The notes beneath the pieces are model-generated. The model did no database searches and was not told where the DNA came from. It saw only the letters and a list, made by a program, of their open reading frames with translations. From an uncultured Pseudomonadota bacterium (lineage in GTDB: Bacteria > Pseudomonadota > Gammaproteobacteria > Methylococcales > Methylomonadaceae), in the NCBI GenBank assembly GCA_903867225.1, contig CAIPQN010000040.1, positions 1 to 64,000 on the forward strand: DNA of 64,000 bases, read 5' to 3'. The stretch's first letter is position 1; each line of letters begins with the position of its first letter. Below are positions 1 to 9,052 of the stretch, in pieces. The position numbers and the translations under genes were made by a program.

Positions 1-123
1 CGAGATTGTGTACATTTAACCAATCGTTTTGTCCGTAAAATACTCTCGCATACCTTTGCCGCCTTTTTAAATCGGTTCCTCGGACGAAAAACCCTAAATC
101 TCAGTACCTTGGTTGAATTTTAA
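1..123 (+). CDS. C-terminal fragment of an unidentified protein (partial, runs off left edge)
   Basis: The first base opens a frame that stays open for 40 codons and ends with TAA at 121-123. The peptide is basic and aromatic, with ILSHTFAAFLNRFLGRK in its middle. Its general character recalls the C-terminal end of a transposase, but I cannot place it in a family and no terminal repeat could be confirmed behind it. It could also be a chance open frame, since only 123 bases are visible. Confidence 0.3.
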   Translation, partial: RDCVHLTNRFVRKILSHTFAAFLNRFLGRKTLNLSTLVEF

Positions 124-432
124 AAGTCGAACATCGCGTAAACCAAGTTAATTACACTTTATTTTAAGCGCGAAACAGGTTGATATGCCCTATTTTTTAA
201 TTAAAATTCGGCATATCAACCATTTGAGATTTTTTGTTTTTAGTTGAATAACAGGTAATGCCGCTGCTATTAGTTTTTTTATTATACTCGATAAATTATT
301 AAATAAATTGTGATGCAGTTCACAAAACCTTAAATAATATGCTGTTACACTTTTGAGACAATGTGTCGCGTGATAGAAAATGTGGTATCTTTTCATTATT
401 TAAACGCTATTAAAAAGGATTATTACCTACCC
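124..432. other. Intergenic region before pheA, with one long inverted repeat
   Basis: About 309 bases without a convincing gene. The region is very A+T-rich. It contains one perfect 12-bp inverted repeat (178-189 and 210-221, listed separately) and, just before pheA, an AAGGA ribosome binding site at about 415-419. A 68-codon minus-strand frame across 190-396 has no coding character. Nothing else is recognisable. Confidence 0.5.
178..235 (+). terminator. Long hairpin with T-rich tail, probable terminator of the leftmost reading frame
   Basis: GGTTGATATGCC at 178-189 pairs perfectly with GGCATATCAACC at 210-221 around a 20-base A+T-rich loop. It is followed by a tail containing a run of six T at about 230-235 and further T-rich sequence. 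The loop is longer than in typical intrinsic terminators, so a different role, such as a degenerate mobile-element end, is possible. Confidence 0.4.
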
Positions 433-1518
433 ATGCCTTCCATTACGCCTTTAGCCGAATTAAGAGAAAAAATTGATGCCGTTGACGCGCAAATTTTGCA
501 GCTCATCAATCAACGCGCTCGCTACGCCGAAGAAGTCGCCAAAACTAAAATGGCACAAGGTGAATCGGGTTCATTTTATCGCCCTGATCGTGAATCATTG
601 GTGTTACGGCGCATTCAAGATTTAAACTCGGGACCTTTATCGAATGAAACGGCGATGCGTTTTTTTCGTGAATTGATGTCAGCTTGTTTAGCATTGGAAA
701 AACCATTGGACGTGGCATTTTTAGGACCTGAAGGTACATTTTCACAACAAGCAACTTTTAAACACTTCGGTCATGCGGTGAAATCTGTTCCTGTCACCAG
801 TATTAACGCGGTATTTCATGCCGTCGAAAATGACAGTTGTGCATTTGGTGTGGTGCCGATTGAAAATTCTACCGAAGGCGTAATCAGTCAAACATTAGAT
901 TGTTTACTGAATTCGACACTGCAAATTTGTGGTGAAGTAGAAATTCGTGTACAGCAAAATCTGCTCACTCACGCTAAAGAGTTAAGTGAAATTACCGATA
1001 TTTATTCGCACACGCAATCATTAGCGCAATGCCGTCAATGGCTTGAAACGCATTTACCAAATGCTAGACAAACGCCTGTCAGTAGTAATGCTGAAGCCGC
1101 TCGATTAGTCACAAATAATCCCAACGCAGCCGCGATTGCGGGTATCATCGCAGCAGGAATTTACGAATTGCCCATTTTGGCGGCGAATATCGAAGATGAT
1201 GTTAACAACACCACACGCTTTATTATTATTGGGAAACAATTAGCGACACTCACAGGTCACGACAAAACGACGATTGTAGTTTCTACGAATAATCAAGCAG
1301 GGGCGTTATATCGAATGCTCGAACCGTTTGCAAAAGCAAACGTCGATATGTTAAGCATTGAATCCCGCCCATCGCGTCAAGGGCTTTGGGATTATGTATT
1401 TTTTATTGATATTGTCGGACACAGCGAAAATGAAAATGTAGCGCGAGCAATCAATGAATTGAAAACTCAAGTTTCAATGTTTAAACGTTTAGGTTCTTAT
1501 CCCCAAGCTGTTTTTTAA
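433..1518 (+). CDS. pheA: Bifunctional chorismate mutase / prephenate dehydratase (P-protein)
   Basis: This cytoplasmic enzyme converts chorismate to prephenate and then to phenylpyruvate in phenylalanine synthesis. The 361-residue product has an AroQ-type chorismate mutase helix bundle (about 1-90), a prephenate dehydratase domain that opens with VAFLGPEGTFSQQA (about 94-270) and carries the TTRF motif (260-263), and a C-terminal ACT domain with GALYR (about 290) and ESRP (310-313), the phenylalanine feedback-binding signatures of the family. I chose ATG 433 rather than the upstream in-frame ATG at 361 because known P-proteins start close to this point and AAGGA lies just upstream. Length is normal. 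It is not next to aroA, serC or hisC here; two FapA-like genes follow. Confidence 0.95.
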   Translation: MPSITPLAELREKIDAVDAQILQLINQRARYAEEVAKTKMAQGESGSFYRPDRESLVLRRIQDLNSGPLSNETAMRFFRELMSACLALEKPLDVAFLGPEGTFSQQATFKHFGHAVKSVPVTSINAVFHAVENDSCAFGVVPIENSTEGVISQTLDCLLNSTLQICGEVEIRVQQNLLTHAKELSEITDIYSHTQSLAQCRQWLETHLPNARQTPVSSNAEAARLVTNNPNAAAIAGIIAAGIYELPILAANIEDDVNNTTRFIIIGKQLATLTGHDKTTIVVSTNNQAGALYRMLEPFAKANVDMLSIESRPSRQGLWDYVFFIDIVGHSENENVARAINELKTQVSMFKRLGSYPQAVF

Positions 1519-1572
1519 CCGAAAGACTTTTATTAAAAAATAGTTTAACAATCAATAGTTTTATAAATAAAA

Positions 1573-3327
1573 ATGACAATGGAAAATGGTTTAAGTTTTA
1601 AATTAAGCGTAGACGGCAATACATTATTGGCCGTGGTTGTGCCTTGTGTCGATAAAATTGAACTTACCTCCGAAATAATTAGGCAGCGTATTAAAATCAC
1701 CTCTTTTTCGGATTTGTTTCTCAATGCGTATTTGATTAGCGAATTAGTAGAGCGTTATAACAGCTCAACAACCGAAGAATTTGAATTTGAAATCGGTGAG
1801 CGTCGTGATGCAAGCTGCATTATTTCTATTTCTGAAGATGAAATGAAAGCACATTTTTCATTAACGCCTAATTTTGGTGGCTGTGCGATGACGTTCGCAG
1901 ATGTAGAAAAAGCATTGGAAAATAAAGGAATTACTTTTGGTATTGCGCCGATTAAAGAGATTCAAGAAGTATTGGCACAAGGAATCTGCACTGATTTTTT
2001 GATTGCAGAAGGAATTGAACCCGTTGCGGGCGTAGATGCAAAATTTTTGAGTTTAATTCCCAGCTCTCCAGCACGTCAACCGCTCATAAATGCTGAAGGC
2101 TCAGTAGATTATCGTGAATTGGGCGATATTCTTATTGTTCACAAAGGCGACGTGTTAATGCAACGTATTCCTCCGATAGAGGGCGAAGCGGGACGAAATA
2201 TCTTAGGTGAAACAGTGCCACCAGATGGCGGTTTAGATATTCCATTTTCCGATGATAAACGTGGCATTTATGTGAATCCAGAAGATAATAATCAATTACT
2301 TTCAGCCATTACAGGGCAGCCGATTGTTATTCCAAACGGCATCGTGGTATCGCCTGTTCTCACATTGAAAAATGTCGATTTATCCACTGGACATATTCGT
2401 TTTGATGGCTCAGTCGTTGTACAAGGTAATGTTGAAGCGGGTATGAAAATCTACGCACTCGAAGATGTTACTGTTGATGGTGATATTACAAATGCCCAAA
2501 TTGAATGCAACGGCAGTTTAGTTATCGATGGCAGTGTCATTGGTAATAGTGAATTAGTTGGGTGGGAAAGCGTTGCTGTTAAAGGTGGCGTTAAAGGTTA
2601 CAAAGATAAAGTTGAGGGTGGCGTATATACAGGCGAAGAAAAAAGACAACGAGTCGTTTCAGTTGCGCCTAAAACTGAAAGACGAGTGAGATATCCAACA
2701 AGAATTGCATCACGAGGTTCGGTTTGCGTGAATTTTGCCGAACATTTTAATATTGAAGCGGGCATTGACATCGTTATCAATCAATACTCAATGAATAATA
2801 ATTTGATGGCGGCAAATAAAATTGTCGTTGGTAGCAAAGGAAAAGGTGCTGGAAAAAAATCATCTATTGCGGGTGGAATCACATGGGCAATGATGTACAT
2901 TAAAGCAATAACGATTGGTTCAAAATCGGGCATTAAAACAAGTGTTCAAGCGGGTTCAAATCCTTATATTCAAAGACGAATCACCGAAATAAAGAATATA
3001 TTGGCTCAATATAAAGACGAACAAGTTAATATCTACAAAATTTTAGCATGGCTGACAAATCACCCAGAAAAAACCGAACCTGAAATGTTGGCTAGATTGC
3101 ATCACACGTTGAGCAAACTGATTATTGATACAGAAATGTATCAAGCGGAATTACAAGAATTAATTAGTAATGTGACGGACATCGACAATGCAAAAATTAT
3201 TGCTGAACGTAATGTATATACAGGTGCTGAACTTAAAATTAACAAGGCGATTTGGAAAGCAGATGAAAATCGAGGCAAAAGTGTCTTTACCGCTTTGCGC
3301 CGTAAAATGTCTGTCACTACCCGCTAA
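1573..3327 (+). CDS. FapA-like (DUF342) polymer-forming protein, copy 1
   Basis: The 584-residue product belongs to the FapA/DUF342 family. Members have a central glycine- and valine-rich right-handed beta-helix and a helical C-terminal part; some are annotated as flagellar assembly protein A, but the molecular role is poorly known. Visible here are the N-terminal DUF342 region (1-220), repeated short beta motifs such as IRFDGSVVVQGNVEAGM (around 280) and VTVDGDITNAQIECNGSL (around 305), and a charged helical tail (480-584). It is a clear paralogue of the next gene. Against that copy it carries a longer, Arg/Lys-rich stretch around residues 345-375. The ribosome binding site is weak and ATG 1579 is an alternative start. 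No signal peptide is seen. Confidence 0.8.
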   Translation: MTMENGLSFKLSVDGNTLLAVVVPCVDKIELTSEIIRQRIKITSFSDLFLNAYLISELVERYNSSTTEEFEFEIGERRDASCIISISEDEMKAHFSLTPNFGGCAMTFADVEKALENKGITFGIAPIKEIQEVLAQGICTDFLIAEGIEPVAGVDAKFLSLIPSSPARQPLINAEGSVDYRELGDILIVHKGDVLMQRIPPIEGEAGRNILGETVPPDGGLDIPFSDDKRGIYVNPEDNNQLLSAITGQPIVIPNGIVVSPVLTLKNVDLSTGHIRFDGSVVVQGNVEAGMKIYALEDVTVDGDITNAQIECNGSLVIDGSVIGNSELVGWESVAVKGGVKGYKDKVEGGVYTGEEKRQRVVSVAPKTERRVRYPTRIASRGSVCVNFAEHFNIEAGIDIVINQYSMNNNLMAANKIVVGSKGKGAGKKSSIAGGITWAMMYIKAITIGSKSGIKTSVQAGSNPYIQRRITEIKNILAQYKDEQVNIYKILAWLTNHPEKTEPEMLARLHHTLSKLIIDTEMYQAELQELISNVTDIDNAKIIAERNVYTGAELKINKAIWKADENRGKSVFTALRRKMSVTTR

Positions 3328-3354
3328 AATTACACAATATCGAGGTGAATCGTC

Positions 3355-5067
3355 ATGAGTGATGAAGTAAAAACAGAAAATGGATTGAGTTTTAAACTAG
3401 ATTTACGAAGCCACAAATTATTAGCAGTTGTCCAGCCTAGCGCGAGTGAAGATAGAGTTGAACTCGATGCCGAAATAGTGAAACAGCGTTTAGTCGCCGC
3501 AGAACTCGCCAATTTTTTTGTCAATGACCATCTAATTTTTGATTTAGTGCATCGCTATAATCACGCAAACGATGAGTCATTTGAACTAGAAATTGGTGAG
3601 CAGCGTGATGCAACGTTCGATGTCATCGTGTCAGAAAACAAAATGAAAGTCCGTTTGACGTTAACGCAGAATTTTGGCGGTAAAGCCATTCAGTTAGAAG
3701 AAGTGCAAAAAATACTACAAGAAAAAAAGATTACTTGGGGCGTAATGCCACCTGAAGACATTGAAGCGATTTTAGTAAAGGGGAATTCTGCAGATTTTAT
3801 CGTGGCTCAAGGGTTAGAACCTGTCGCAGGGATTGATGCAAAATTTGAAAGTTTAATTCCCCTTGAAAAACATGACCGCAAACCATTAGTAAATGAAGAT
3901 GGATCAGTCGATTATCGTGAATTGGGCGATATTCTCATTGTGCATAAAGATGATTTGCTAATGCAGCGCACGCCTCCTATTAAAGGTAAAGCGGGATACA
4001 ATGTTTTAGGTGAAATTGTTAATCCAACAGGAGGCGCAGATACGCCATTTTCGGGTGATAAAAAAGGCGTTTGTGTTAGTCCTGAAGACAGCAATCAATT
4101 AATTTCGACAGTCACGGGGCAGCCAATTTTGGTACCGAATGGCATCATTGTCACGCCAGTATTAACAGTAAAAAATGTCGATTTTAAATCGGGCAACATC
4201 CGTTTTGATGGCTCTGTGATTGTGCAGGGTGATGTCGAAGAGGGTATGCACATTTATGCGCTTGAAGATATTACGATTGATGGCAGTGTCACTGATGCAA
4301 AAATCGAATGTATGGGCAATTTAGTTATAAAAGGTGGTGTCACAGGTGACAGCGAATTACTGGCAAATGGCAATATCGAAATTAAAGGTGGCGCACAAGG
4401 CTACCAAGAAACAGAAGAATCTGATGACCCAGATGCAAAAGTTGCCAAAATTGTCGCGCATGGTTCAGTGATTGTTGGTTTTGCTGAAAATTTCAGAATT
4501 GAAGCAGGAGTAGATATTGTTGTTGAAAAATACTCGATGAATAATCAGTTAATGGCTGAAAATAAAATTGTCGCGGGTGCTAAAAATAGTGGTAAAAAAT
4601 CTTCCATTATGGGTGGCGTGACATGGGCAATGATGCTTGTTAAAGGCACAATTATGGGGTCTACTTCGGGGATTAAAACTCACGTTGAAGTGGGTTCAAA
4701 TCCGTATCTGCATCGCCGACTTGCTGAATTAAGAGATAAATTAGTTCCCAATGAAAAAGAACAAAAAGATATTAAGAAAATTTTAGAATTTATTAGTATC
4801 CACCCTGAAAAAAGTAATCCTGAAATGATTGAAAAACTGCATCACACGCTGAGTAAATTAGTGATTGAGGCAGATTTATGTCACGCAGAACAAAAAGAAT
4901 TAGCGGCAAATATGTCGATTATTGATGATGCTAAAATCATTGCCGAACGCGGTGTTTATGCAGGTACTGAAATTAAAATTAACAGCGTATTATTGAAAGT
5001 ACAAGAAAATCGCGGCAAAAGTGTTTTTAGAGTTGAACGTCGTGAAATGACTATTAACTCACGTTAA
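3355..5067 (+). CDS. FapA-like (DUF342) polymer-forming protein, copy 2
   Basis: The 570-residue paralogue of the preceding gene is collinear with it along its whole length, sharing for instance SVDYRELGDILIVHK and the closing ENRGKSVF block. A strong GAGGTGA ribosome binding site precedes ATG 3355, and only 27 bases separate the two genes, so they are probably co-transcribed. The variable segment between the beta-helix and the GKKSSI motif is shorter and acidic here, where copy 1 is basic. Residues in the C-terminal helical part diverge most. The function is unknown beyond the family link to flagellar assembly or cell polarity. The tandem arrangement points to a gene duplication followed by divergence, possibly giving a hetero-oligomer. 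Confidence 0.8.
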   Translation: MSDEVKTENGLSFKLDLRSHKLLAVVQPSASEDRVELDAEIVKQRLVAAELANFFVNDHLIFDLVHRYNHANDESFELEIGEQRDATFDVIVSENKMKVRLTLTQNFGGKAIQLEEVQKILQEKKITWGVMPPEDIEAILVKGNSADFIVAQGLEPVAGIDAKFESLIPLEKHDRKPLVNEDGSVDYRELGDILIVHKDDLLMQRTPPIKGKAGYNVLGEIVNPTGGADTPFSGDKKGVCVSPEDSNQLISTVTGQPILVPNGIIVTPVLTVKNVDFKSGNIRFDGSVIVQGDVEEGMHIYALEDITIDGSVTDAKIECMGNLVIKGGVTGDSELLANGNIEIKGGAQGYQETEESDDPDAKVAKIVAHGSVIVGFAENFRIEAGVDIVVEKYSMNNQLMAENKIVAGAKNSGKKSSIMGGVTWAMMLVKGTIMGSTSGIKTHVEVGSNPYLHRRLAELRDKLVPNEKEQKDIKKILEFISIHPEKSNPEMIEKLHHTLSKLVIEADLCHAEQKELAANMSIIDDAKIIAERGVYAGTEIKINSVLLKVQENRGKSVFRVERREMTINSR

Positions 5068-5122
5068 ATCAAACGATAATGTGCCATCTTTAAATCATTA
5101 AATAAAATCGAGAAATAAAATT

Positions 5123-5665
5123 ATGAGTAATGTTTTTTCATTTACTGGAACAGTCGGAAGCGATGCTGTTGTTCGTTTTTTACCTTCGGGGCAGGCGGTA
5201 TTAAATGTTTCAGTGGCAAATAACGTTGGTTTCGGGGACAAGCAACAAACCTTATGGATTCGTGTAGTTGTTTGGGGGAAAAAAGCGGAAGGAACGTTAA
5301 AAGATTATTTAAAAAAAGGGCAACAAGTTTTTGTTTCTGGTGAATTAACTATGAGCGAATACAAAGCTAACGATGGCACAATGAAAACCAGTTTAGAATT
5401 GAATTCAACTATTTTAGATTTGGTCGGTAAACGTGCAGAAGCAGGAGCGACCAGTGATTACAATGCACCTGCATCTCCAGGAAATTATGTGCCGCAATAT
5501 CAACAGCAGCCACCCGCTTATCCACAACCAGCAGCTCAAAATTATGCGCCACAACCCGCGCAAAATTATGCTCCGCCGCCAGCTCCGAATTACGCGCAGC
5601 CACAACAACCTAGACAAAGTGCGCCAGTTGTTGATGCACCTTATGACGATGATATTCCGTTTTAA
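5123..5665 (+). CDS. ssb: Single-stranded DNA-binding protein SSB
   Basis: SSB coats single-stranded DNA in replication, repair and recombination. Residues 1-108 form the OB fold (starts MSNVFSFTGTVG, contains LWIRVVVWGKKAE). A disordered Pro/Gln/Ala/Tyr-rich linker of about 60 residues with repeated QNYAP or PNYAQ units follows, and the protein ends in DDDIPF, the acidic tip that recruits partner proteins. Length (180) is normal for proteobacterial SSB. A weak purine-rich sequence precedes the ATG. The gene stands 55 bases behind the second FapA-like gene and ends at a strong terminator shared with argJ. Confidence 0.95.
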   Translation: MSNVFSFTGTVGSDAVVRFLPSGQAVLNVSVANNVGFGDKQQTLWIRVVVWGKKAEGTLKDYLKKGQQVFVSGELTMSEYKANDGTMKTSLELNSTILDLVGKRAEAGATSDYNAPASPGNYVPQYQQQPPAYPQPAAQNYAPQPAQNYAPPPAPNYAQPQQPRQSAPVVDAPYDDDIPF

Positions 5666-5680
5666 TTTAGTCATCGCATA

Positions 5681-5720
5681 AAAAAAGCCCCACTGAATTC
5701 AACCAGCGGGGCTTTTTTTT
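5681..5720. terminator. Bidirectional intrinsic terminator between ssb and argJ
   Basis: AAAAAAGCCCC at 5681-5691 pairs with GGGGCTTTTTT starting at 5708, with extra CTG/CAG pairing inside. A-runs and T-runs on opposite sides make it functional for both convergent genes. Confidence 0.9.
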
Positions 5721-5731
5721 GCGTCAGCAAT

Positions 5732-6946
5732 TTAGGTTCGATATTCGGCGTTAATTTTCACATAATCGTATGAAAAATCGCAGGTTAGGACAGTTTGAAC
5801 CGCTTCACCACGTCCGAGTTTTACACCAATCATAATTTCAGCTTGATTCATAACGGCTTGCCCTGCTTCTTCGGTGTAATCATTTGCCCGCCCACCGTCT
5901 CGCACAATACAAACGTTATCCAAATAAATACGGATTTTTTCAAGTTCCATTGCTTCAACACCCGCACGTCCAACTGCTGCCAAAATACGACCCCAATTCG
6001 GGTCACTAGCAAAAAATGCGGTTTTCACTAAAGGAGAATGGGCAATAGTTTTTGCGACTTGAACCGCTTCGGCATCGTTGGCTGCTTCAGAAACGACAAT
6101 TCGCATTAACTTCGTTGCGCCTTCGCCGTCACGGACAATTAATTCAGCGAGCGTTTTACTAACCTCTAAAATTGCTGCTGCAAAAATTTGATAATTTTCA
6201 GAATCTGCCACAATTTCAGGTGCAAGCGTACAACCACTTGCCACTAACACACACGCATCATTCGTAGACGTATCGCCATCAACCGTGATGCGATTAAACG
6301 ACAATTCCGCCGCCATCGCTAAACATTGTTGCAATAACGGTTGGCTAATTTTGGCATCGGTGGCGATAAAACTGAGCATCGTCGCCATATTCGGTTGAAT
6401 CATGCCTGCGCCTTTGGAAATGCCGTTAATTGTGACGCTTTCGCCATTTAACGTAATAACTTTCGATACACCTTTCGGAAAAGTGTCTGTCGTCATAATG
6501 GCATTGGCAGCTTGCACCCAATTATTTTCATCTAAATTCGCGAGCGCATGGGGTAGAGCAGATGTGATTTTTTCGACGGGCAATGGTTGACCAATAACGC
6601 CCGTTGAAAATGGCAATACTTGCTGCATTTGTCCGCCAGTGATTTGCGCTAAATCTTGGCAAGTTTGACGCGCGTCAATCATGCCTTGCTCACCTGTTCC
6701 AGCATTCGCGTTACCCGAATTAATCAGTAACCAGCGCGGGAAATGCGCTAAATGGGCTTTAGCAATATGAACAGGCGCAGCGCAAAACGCATTTTGCGTA
6801 AACACTGCAGCACACGTCGCCGTTTCAGAAAATTGAAAAACCAACAAATCATCACGCACGGTTTGTTTGATGCCTGCGTTTGTAGTGCCGATTTGCACGC
6901 CAGAAATTGGCGGCATCATTGGAAATATGTTTTGTCCAACAGCCAT
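5732..6946 (-). CDS. argJ: Glutamate N-acetyltransferase / ornithine acetyltransferase
   Basis: ArgJ recycles the acetyl group from N-acetylornithine to glutamate, and in bifunctional forms also acetylates glutamate with acetyl-CoA, in arginine synthesis. The 404-residue proenzyme contains KGAGMIQPNMATM, in which self-cleavage between Ala188 and Thr189 makes alpha and beta chains with Thr189 as nucleophile. The N-terminal region with GNANAGTG (about 78-85) and the C-terminal DPNWGRILAAVGR block also fit. AAGG precedes the ATG. Whether it is mono- or bifunctional cannot be told from the sequence. Downstream it meets ssb at a shared terminator. Confidence 0.93.
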   Translation of the reverse strand: MAVGQNIFPMMPPISGVQIGTTNAGIKQTVRDDLLVFQFSETATCAAVFTQNAFCAAPVHIAKAHLAHFPRWLLINSGNANAGTGEQGMIDARQTCQDLAQITGGQMQQVLPFSTGVIGQPLPVEKITSALPHALANLDENNWVQAANAIMTTDTFPKGVSKVITLNGESVTINGISKGAGMIQPNMATMLSFIATDAKISQPLLQQCLAMAAELSFNRITVDGDTSTNDACVLVASGCTLAPEIVADSENYQIFAAAILEVSKTLAELIVRDGEGATKLMRIVVSEAANDAEAVQVAKTIAHSPLVKTAFFASDPNWGRILAAVGRAGVEAMELEKIRIYLDNVCIVRDGGRANDYTEEAGQAVMNQAEIMIGVKLGRGEAVQTVLTCDFSYDYVKINAEYRT

Positions 6947-6983
6947 ATTTATTTACCTTAAATTTGGGTTTGATGATTGAATA

Positions 6984-7799
6984 CTAACGCTGACATTGTG
7001 AGCAAAAAACGGTACTGCGATTAGCGAGCCGAATTTCTTGTAATGGTTGAGAGCATTGCGTACAAGGGAGTTTATCGCGACCATAAACGTGTAATTGTTG
7101 TTGAAAATATCCCGATTTACCGTCGGCATTGACGAAATCGCGTAATGTTGTGCCACCATTTTCAATAGCTCGTGCCAACACTTCTCGAATACAACTTACT
7201 AATTTTTCACAGTCGATTAATGACAAATCACCCGCGTGTCGTGTGGGTAAAATTCTCGCCATAAATAACGCTTCATTCGCGTAAATGTTACCAACGCCCA
7301 CGACAATTTTTCCATTCATTAAAAACGTTTTTACTGGCACACGTCGTCGCCGCGATAATTGAAATAATTGCTGTGCAGTAAAATCATCGGACAATGGCTC
7401 AACACCTAAATCTCGTAATAACGGATGTTTCATGACATCACTATTTGCTAAAAGCAATGAGCCAAATCGTCGTTGATCGTTGAAACGTAATATCGTATTT
7501 TCGTCAAAAATAAAATCGACGTGATCATGTCTATCAACGGGTGTGTCGTTATTCACGATGCGTAAATACCCCGACATTCCCAAATGCGCGATTAACGTAT
7601 TGTTTTGAGTTTTGATAAGCAGATATTTCGCACGACGCTGCACATTTTCAATTGTTGCACCCACTAAATTTCTTTCAAAATCGGGTGGAATTAACCAACG
7701 TAATTGTCTTTCACGCACAATCACTTTTTCGATAGTTCTACCTACAATATGCGGTGCAATACCGCGTTTTGTGGTTTCAACTTCAGGCAATTCAGGCAT
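6984..7799 (-). CDS. mutM: Formamidopyrimidine-DNA glycosylase (Fpg/MutM)
   Basis: This base-excision repair enzyme removes 8-oxoguanine and formamidopyrimidines and nicks the abasic site. The 271-residue product starts MPELPEVETT, giving the catalytic Pro2 and Glu3, has the H2TH region near GVGNIYANEALF, and ends with a zinc finger made by Cys246, Cys249, Cys266 and Cys269. Length is standard. It starts 2 bases after the stop of the upstream His-rich membrane protein gene, so the two are very probably co-transcribed, and argJ follows 37 bases later. Confidence 0.96.
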   Translation of the reverse strand: MPELPEVETTKRGIAPHIVGRTIEKVIVRERQLRWLIPPDFERNLVGATIENVQRRAKYLLIKTQNNTLIAHLGMSGYLRIVNNDTPVDRHDHVDFIFDENTILRFNDQRRFGSLLLANSDVMKHPLLRDLGVEPLSDDFTAQQLFQLSRRRRVPVKTFLMNGKIVVGVGNIYANEALFMARILPTRHAGDLSLIDCEKLVSCIREVLARAIENGGTTLRDFVNADGKSGYFQQQLHVYGRDKLPCTQCSQPLQEIRLANRSTVFCSQCQR

Positions 7800-7801
7800 G
7801 A

Positions 7802-8206
7802 TTAATGTTCAGCAGGTGCGTGTTCGCCAACAGCTTCGGCACCGTGTTGACTTGGATGTTCGCCACCACCGTGTGCGCTACCTTCATGATGTGCGCCTGC
7901 TTCATGTCCGCCGTGACTGCCGAAAAAAAAGTGTCCCAAACCAAACAAGTCCACCATCAAAATAACCACCATCAAATTTTGGGTCATTGCGTTGAGGCGT
8001 TCTAGCTGTGTTTTTTTGTTTTCATATTTAGCAAATAACGAAGGTAAAAGATGTTGCGTAAATTCGTATTGAAAAAATCGCTTAGGCAGCGAAGTAATCA
8101 TAATTGTGAATGGAATAAAAAAAATTGTAGTGACTAATAAATAAGGTTCTGAAAATTCGATGATTTCAAATAAAATCTCAAATATCTCTGTAAACAAATG
8201 TCCCAT
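7802..8206 (-). CDS. Small membrane protein with histidine-rich C-terminal tail, function unknown
   Basis: I do not recognise this 134-residue protein. Two hydrophobic segments are visible, at about 20-40 (contains LLVTTIFFIPFTIMI) and about 73-92 (LMVVILMVDLFGLGHFFFG), separated by a basic stretch. The last 40 residues are Gly/Ala/Glu/His-rich with nine histidines, a plausible site for binding zinc, nickel or copper. It lies directly before mutM with a 2-base gap. The tail could also be a simple low-complexity extension. The reading frame is real on the evidence of the tight spacing and the membrane pattern. Confidence 0.65.
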   Translation of the reverse strand: MGHLFTEIFEILFEIIEFSEPYLLVTTIFFIPFTIMITSLPKRFFQYEFTQHLLPSLFAKYENKKTQLERLNAMTQNLMVVILMVDLFGLGHFFFGSHGGHEAGAHHEGSAHGGGEHPSQHGAEAVGEHAPAEH

Positions 8207-8248
8207 AATGCGGTCTCGATGAGCTTAGAGTTTAAAAATAATTCCGAA

Positions 8249-8986
8249 TTAATTTATAAGATCCGTTTTATCTACACCTTCGCCATCATTCACTAAATAA
8301 TCACGTTGTTGATAATAGGAATTTTTTAAGAATTCATAACGATCAGCGGCTGCCTCATTGAGAACTTTTTCTGCACCTAAATGATCTGCTCGAACATCTA
8401 ATGTTTTTAACGCATTTGTTCCACCGCTAATCGCGCTTGAAACAATGCCTGATGTTCCCAAACTAACGTAATTTACGGGATTCATCGCGGCATCACCAAA
8501 ACGCCCAACAATTCCGCGTGGTGAACTTGAACCAAAAAATGGCAACACGATATAAGGTTCAGCTGGAATTCCCCAAACCCCTAATGTTTGATCAAAATCT
8601 TCTTTATGTTTTGGTAAATCAATCATATCGGCAACATCAATTAAACCGCCTACACCTGCGACTGAATTTACAATAAAACGTGAACCATCTAAACCTGCTT
8701 GCGCTAATTTGAATTGCAACGCGTCATTAATTGTCACGCCAAGGTCATTTATGTTGTCAAATACATTGCTCACACCTTCATCTGCAAAAGACGGCATAAC
8801 AAAGCGATAACCTTGCGCCACAGGTTTCATCACATATTCATCAGCACCTTCGTTAAAAGAATGAACATCACGATTCCAATTTTCTAATGGATCGCGATTG
8901 TCTTTCACCGTACCAGTACAGCCAGCTAAAGAACCAAGTAAAGTTATACCAATCAAGCGAGTGAATAATTTTTGCTGCTGTGTCAT
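8249..8986 (-). CDS. mlaA: MlaA/VacJ-family outer-membrane lipoprotein, phospholipid transport
   Basis: MlaA is the outer-membrane component of the Mla pathway, which takes mislocalised phospholipids from the outer leaflet and hands them to periplasmic MlaC. The 245-residue product has a lipoprotein signal with LAGC and lipidated Cys23, then the family blocks RDVHSFNEGADEY and FFGSSSPRGIVGRFGDAAMNPVNY. I chose the ATG at 8986, which has GGAG just upstream and starts directly with the signal peptide, over an in-frame start 28 codons earlier. The inner-membrane mlaFEDCB genes are not in the window, so the gene is detached from its partners. Confidence 0.92.
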   Translation of the reverse strand: MTQQQKLFTRLIGITLLGSLAGCTGTVKDNRDPLENWNRDVHSFNEGADEYVMKPVAQGYRFVMPSFADEGVSNVFDNINDLGVTINDALQFKLAQAGLDGSRFIVNSVAGVGGLIDVADMIDLPKHKEDFDQTLGVWGIPAEPYIVLPFFGSSSPRGIVGRFGDAAMNPVNYVSLGTSGIVSSAISGGTNALKTLDVRADHLGAEKVLNEAAADRYEFLKNSYYQQRDYLVNDGEGVDKTDLIN

Positions 8987-9052
8987 AAAATCTCCGTCAT
9001 TACTATTATTTTTTATTCTAAGGGTTTTTCGCGTAACATAGCACAGATAGTG

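Noticed and set aside
361-432. Upstream ATG of pheA at 361
   Set aside because: The extra 24 residues have no counterpart in P-proteins, and a ribosome binding site lies before ATG 433.
5460-5620. Short repeats in the ssb linker
   Set aside because: QNYAP-type repeats are ordinary low-complexity linker, not a CRISPR array or regulatory repeat.
5409-5681. Several overlapping frames in the 3' half of ssb
   Set aside because: They come from the low-complexity Pro/Gln/Tyr linker of SSB read in other frames.
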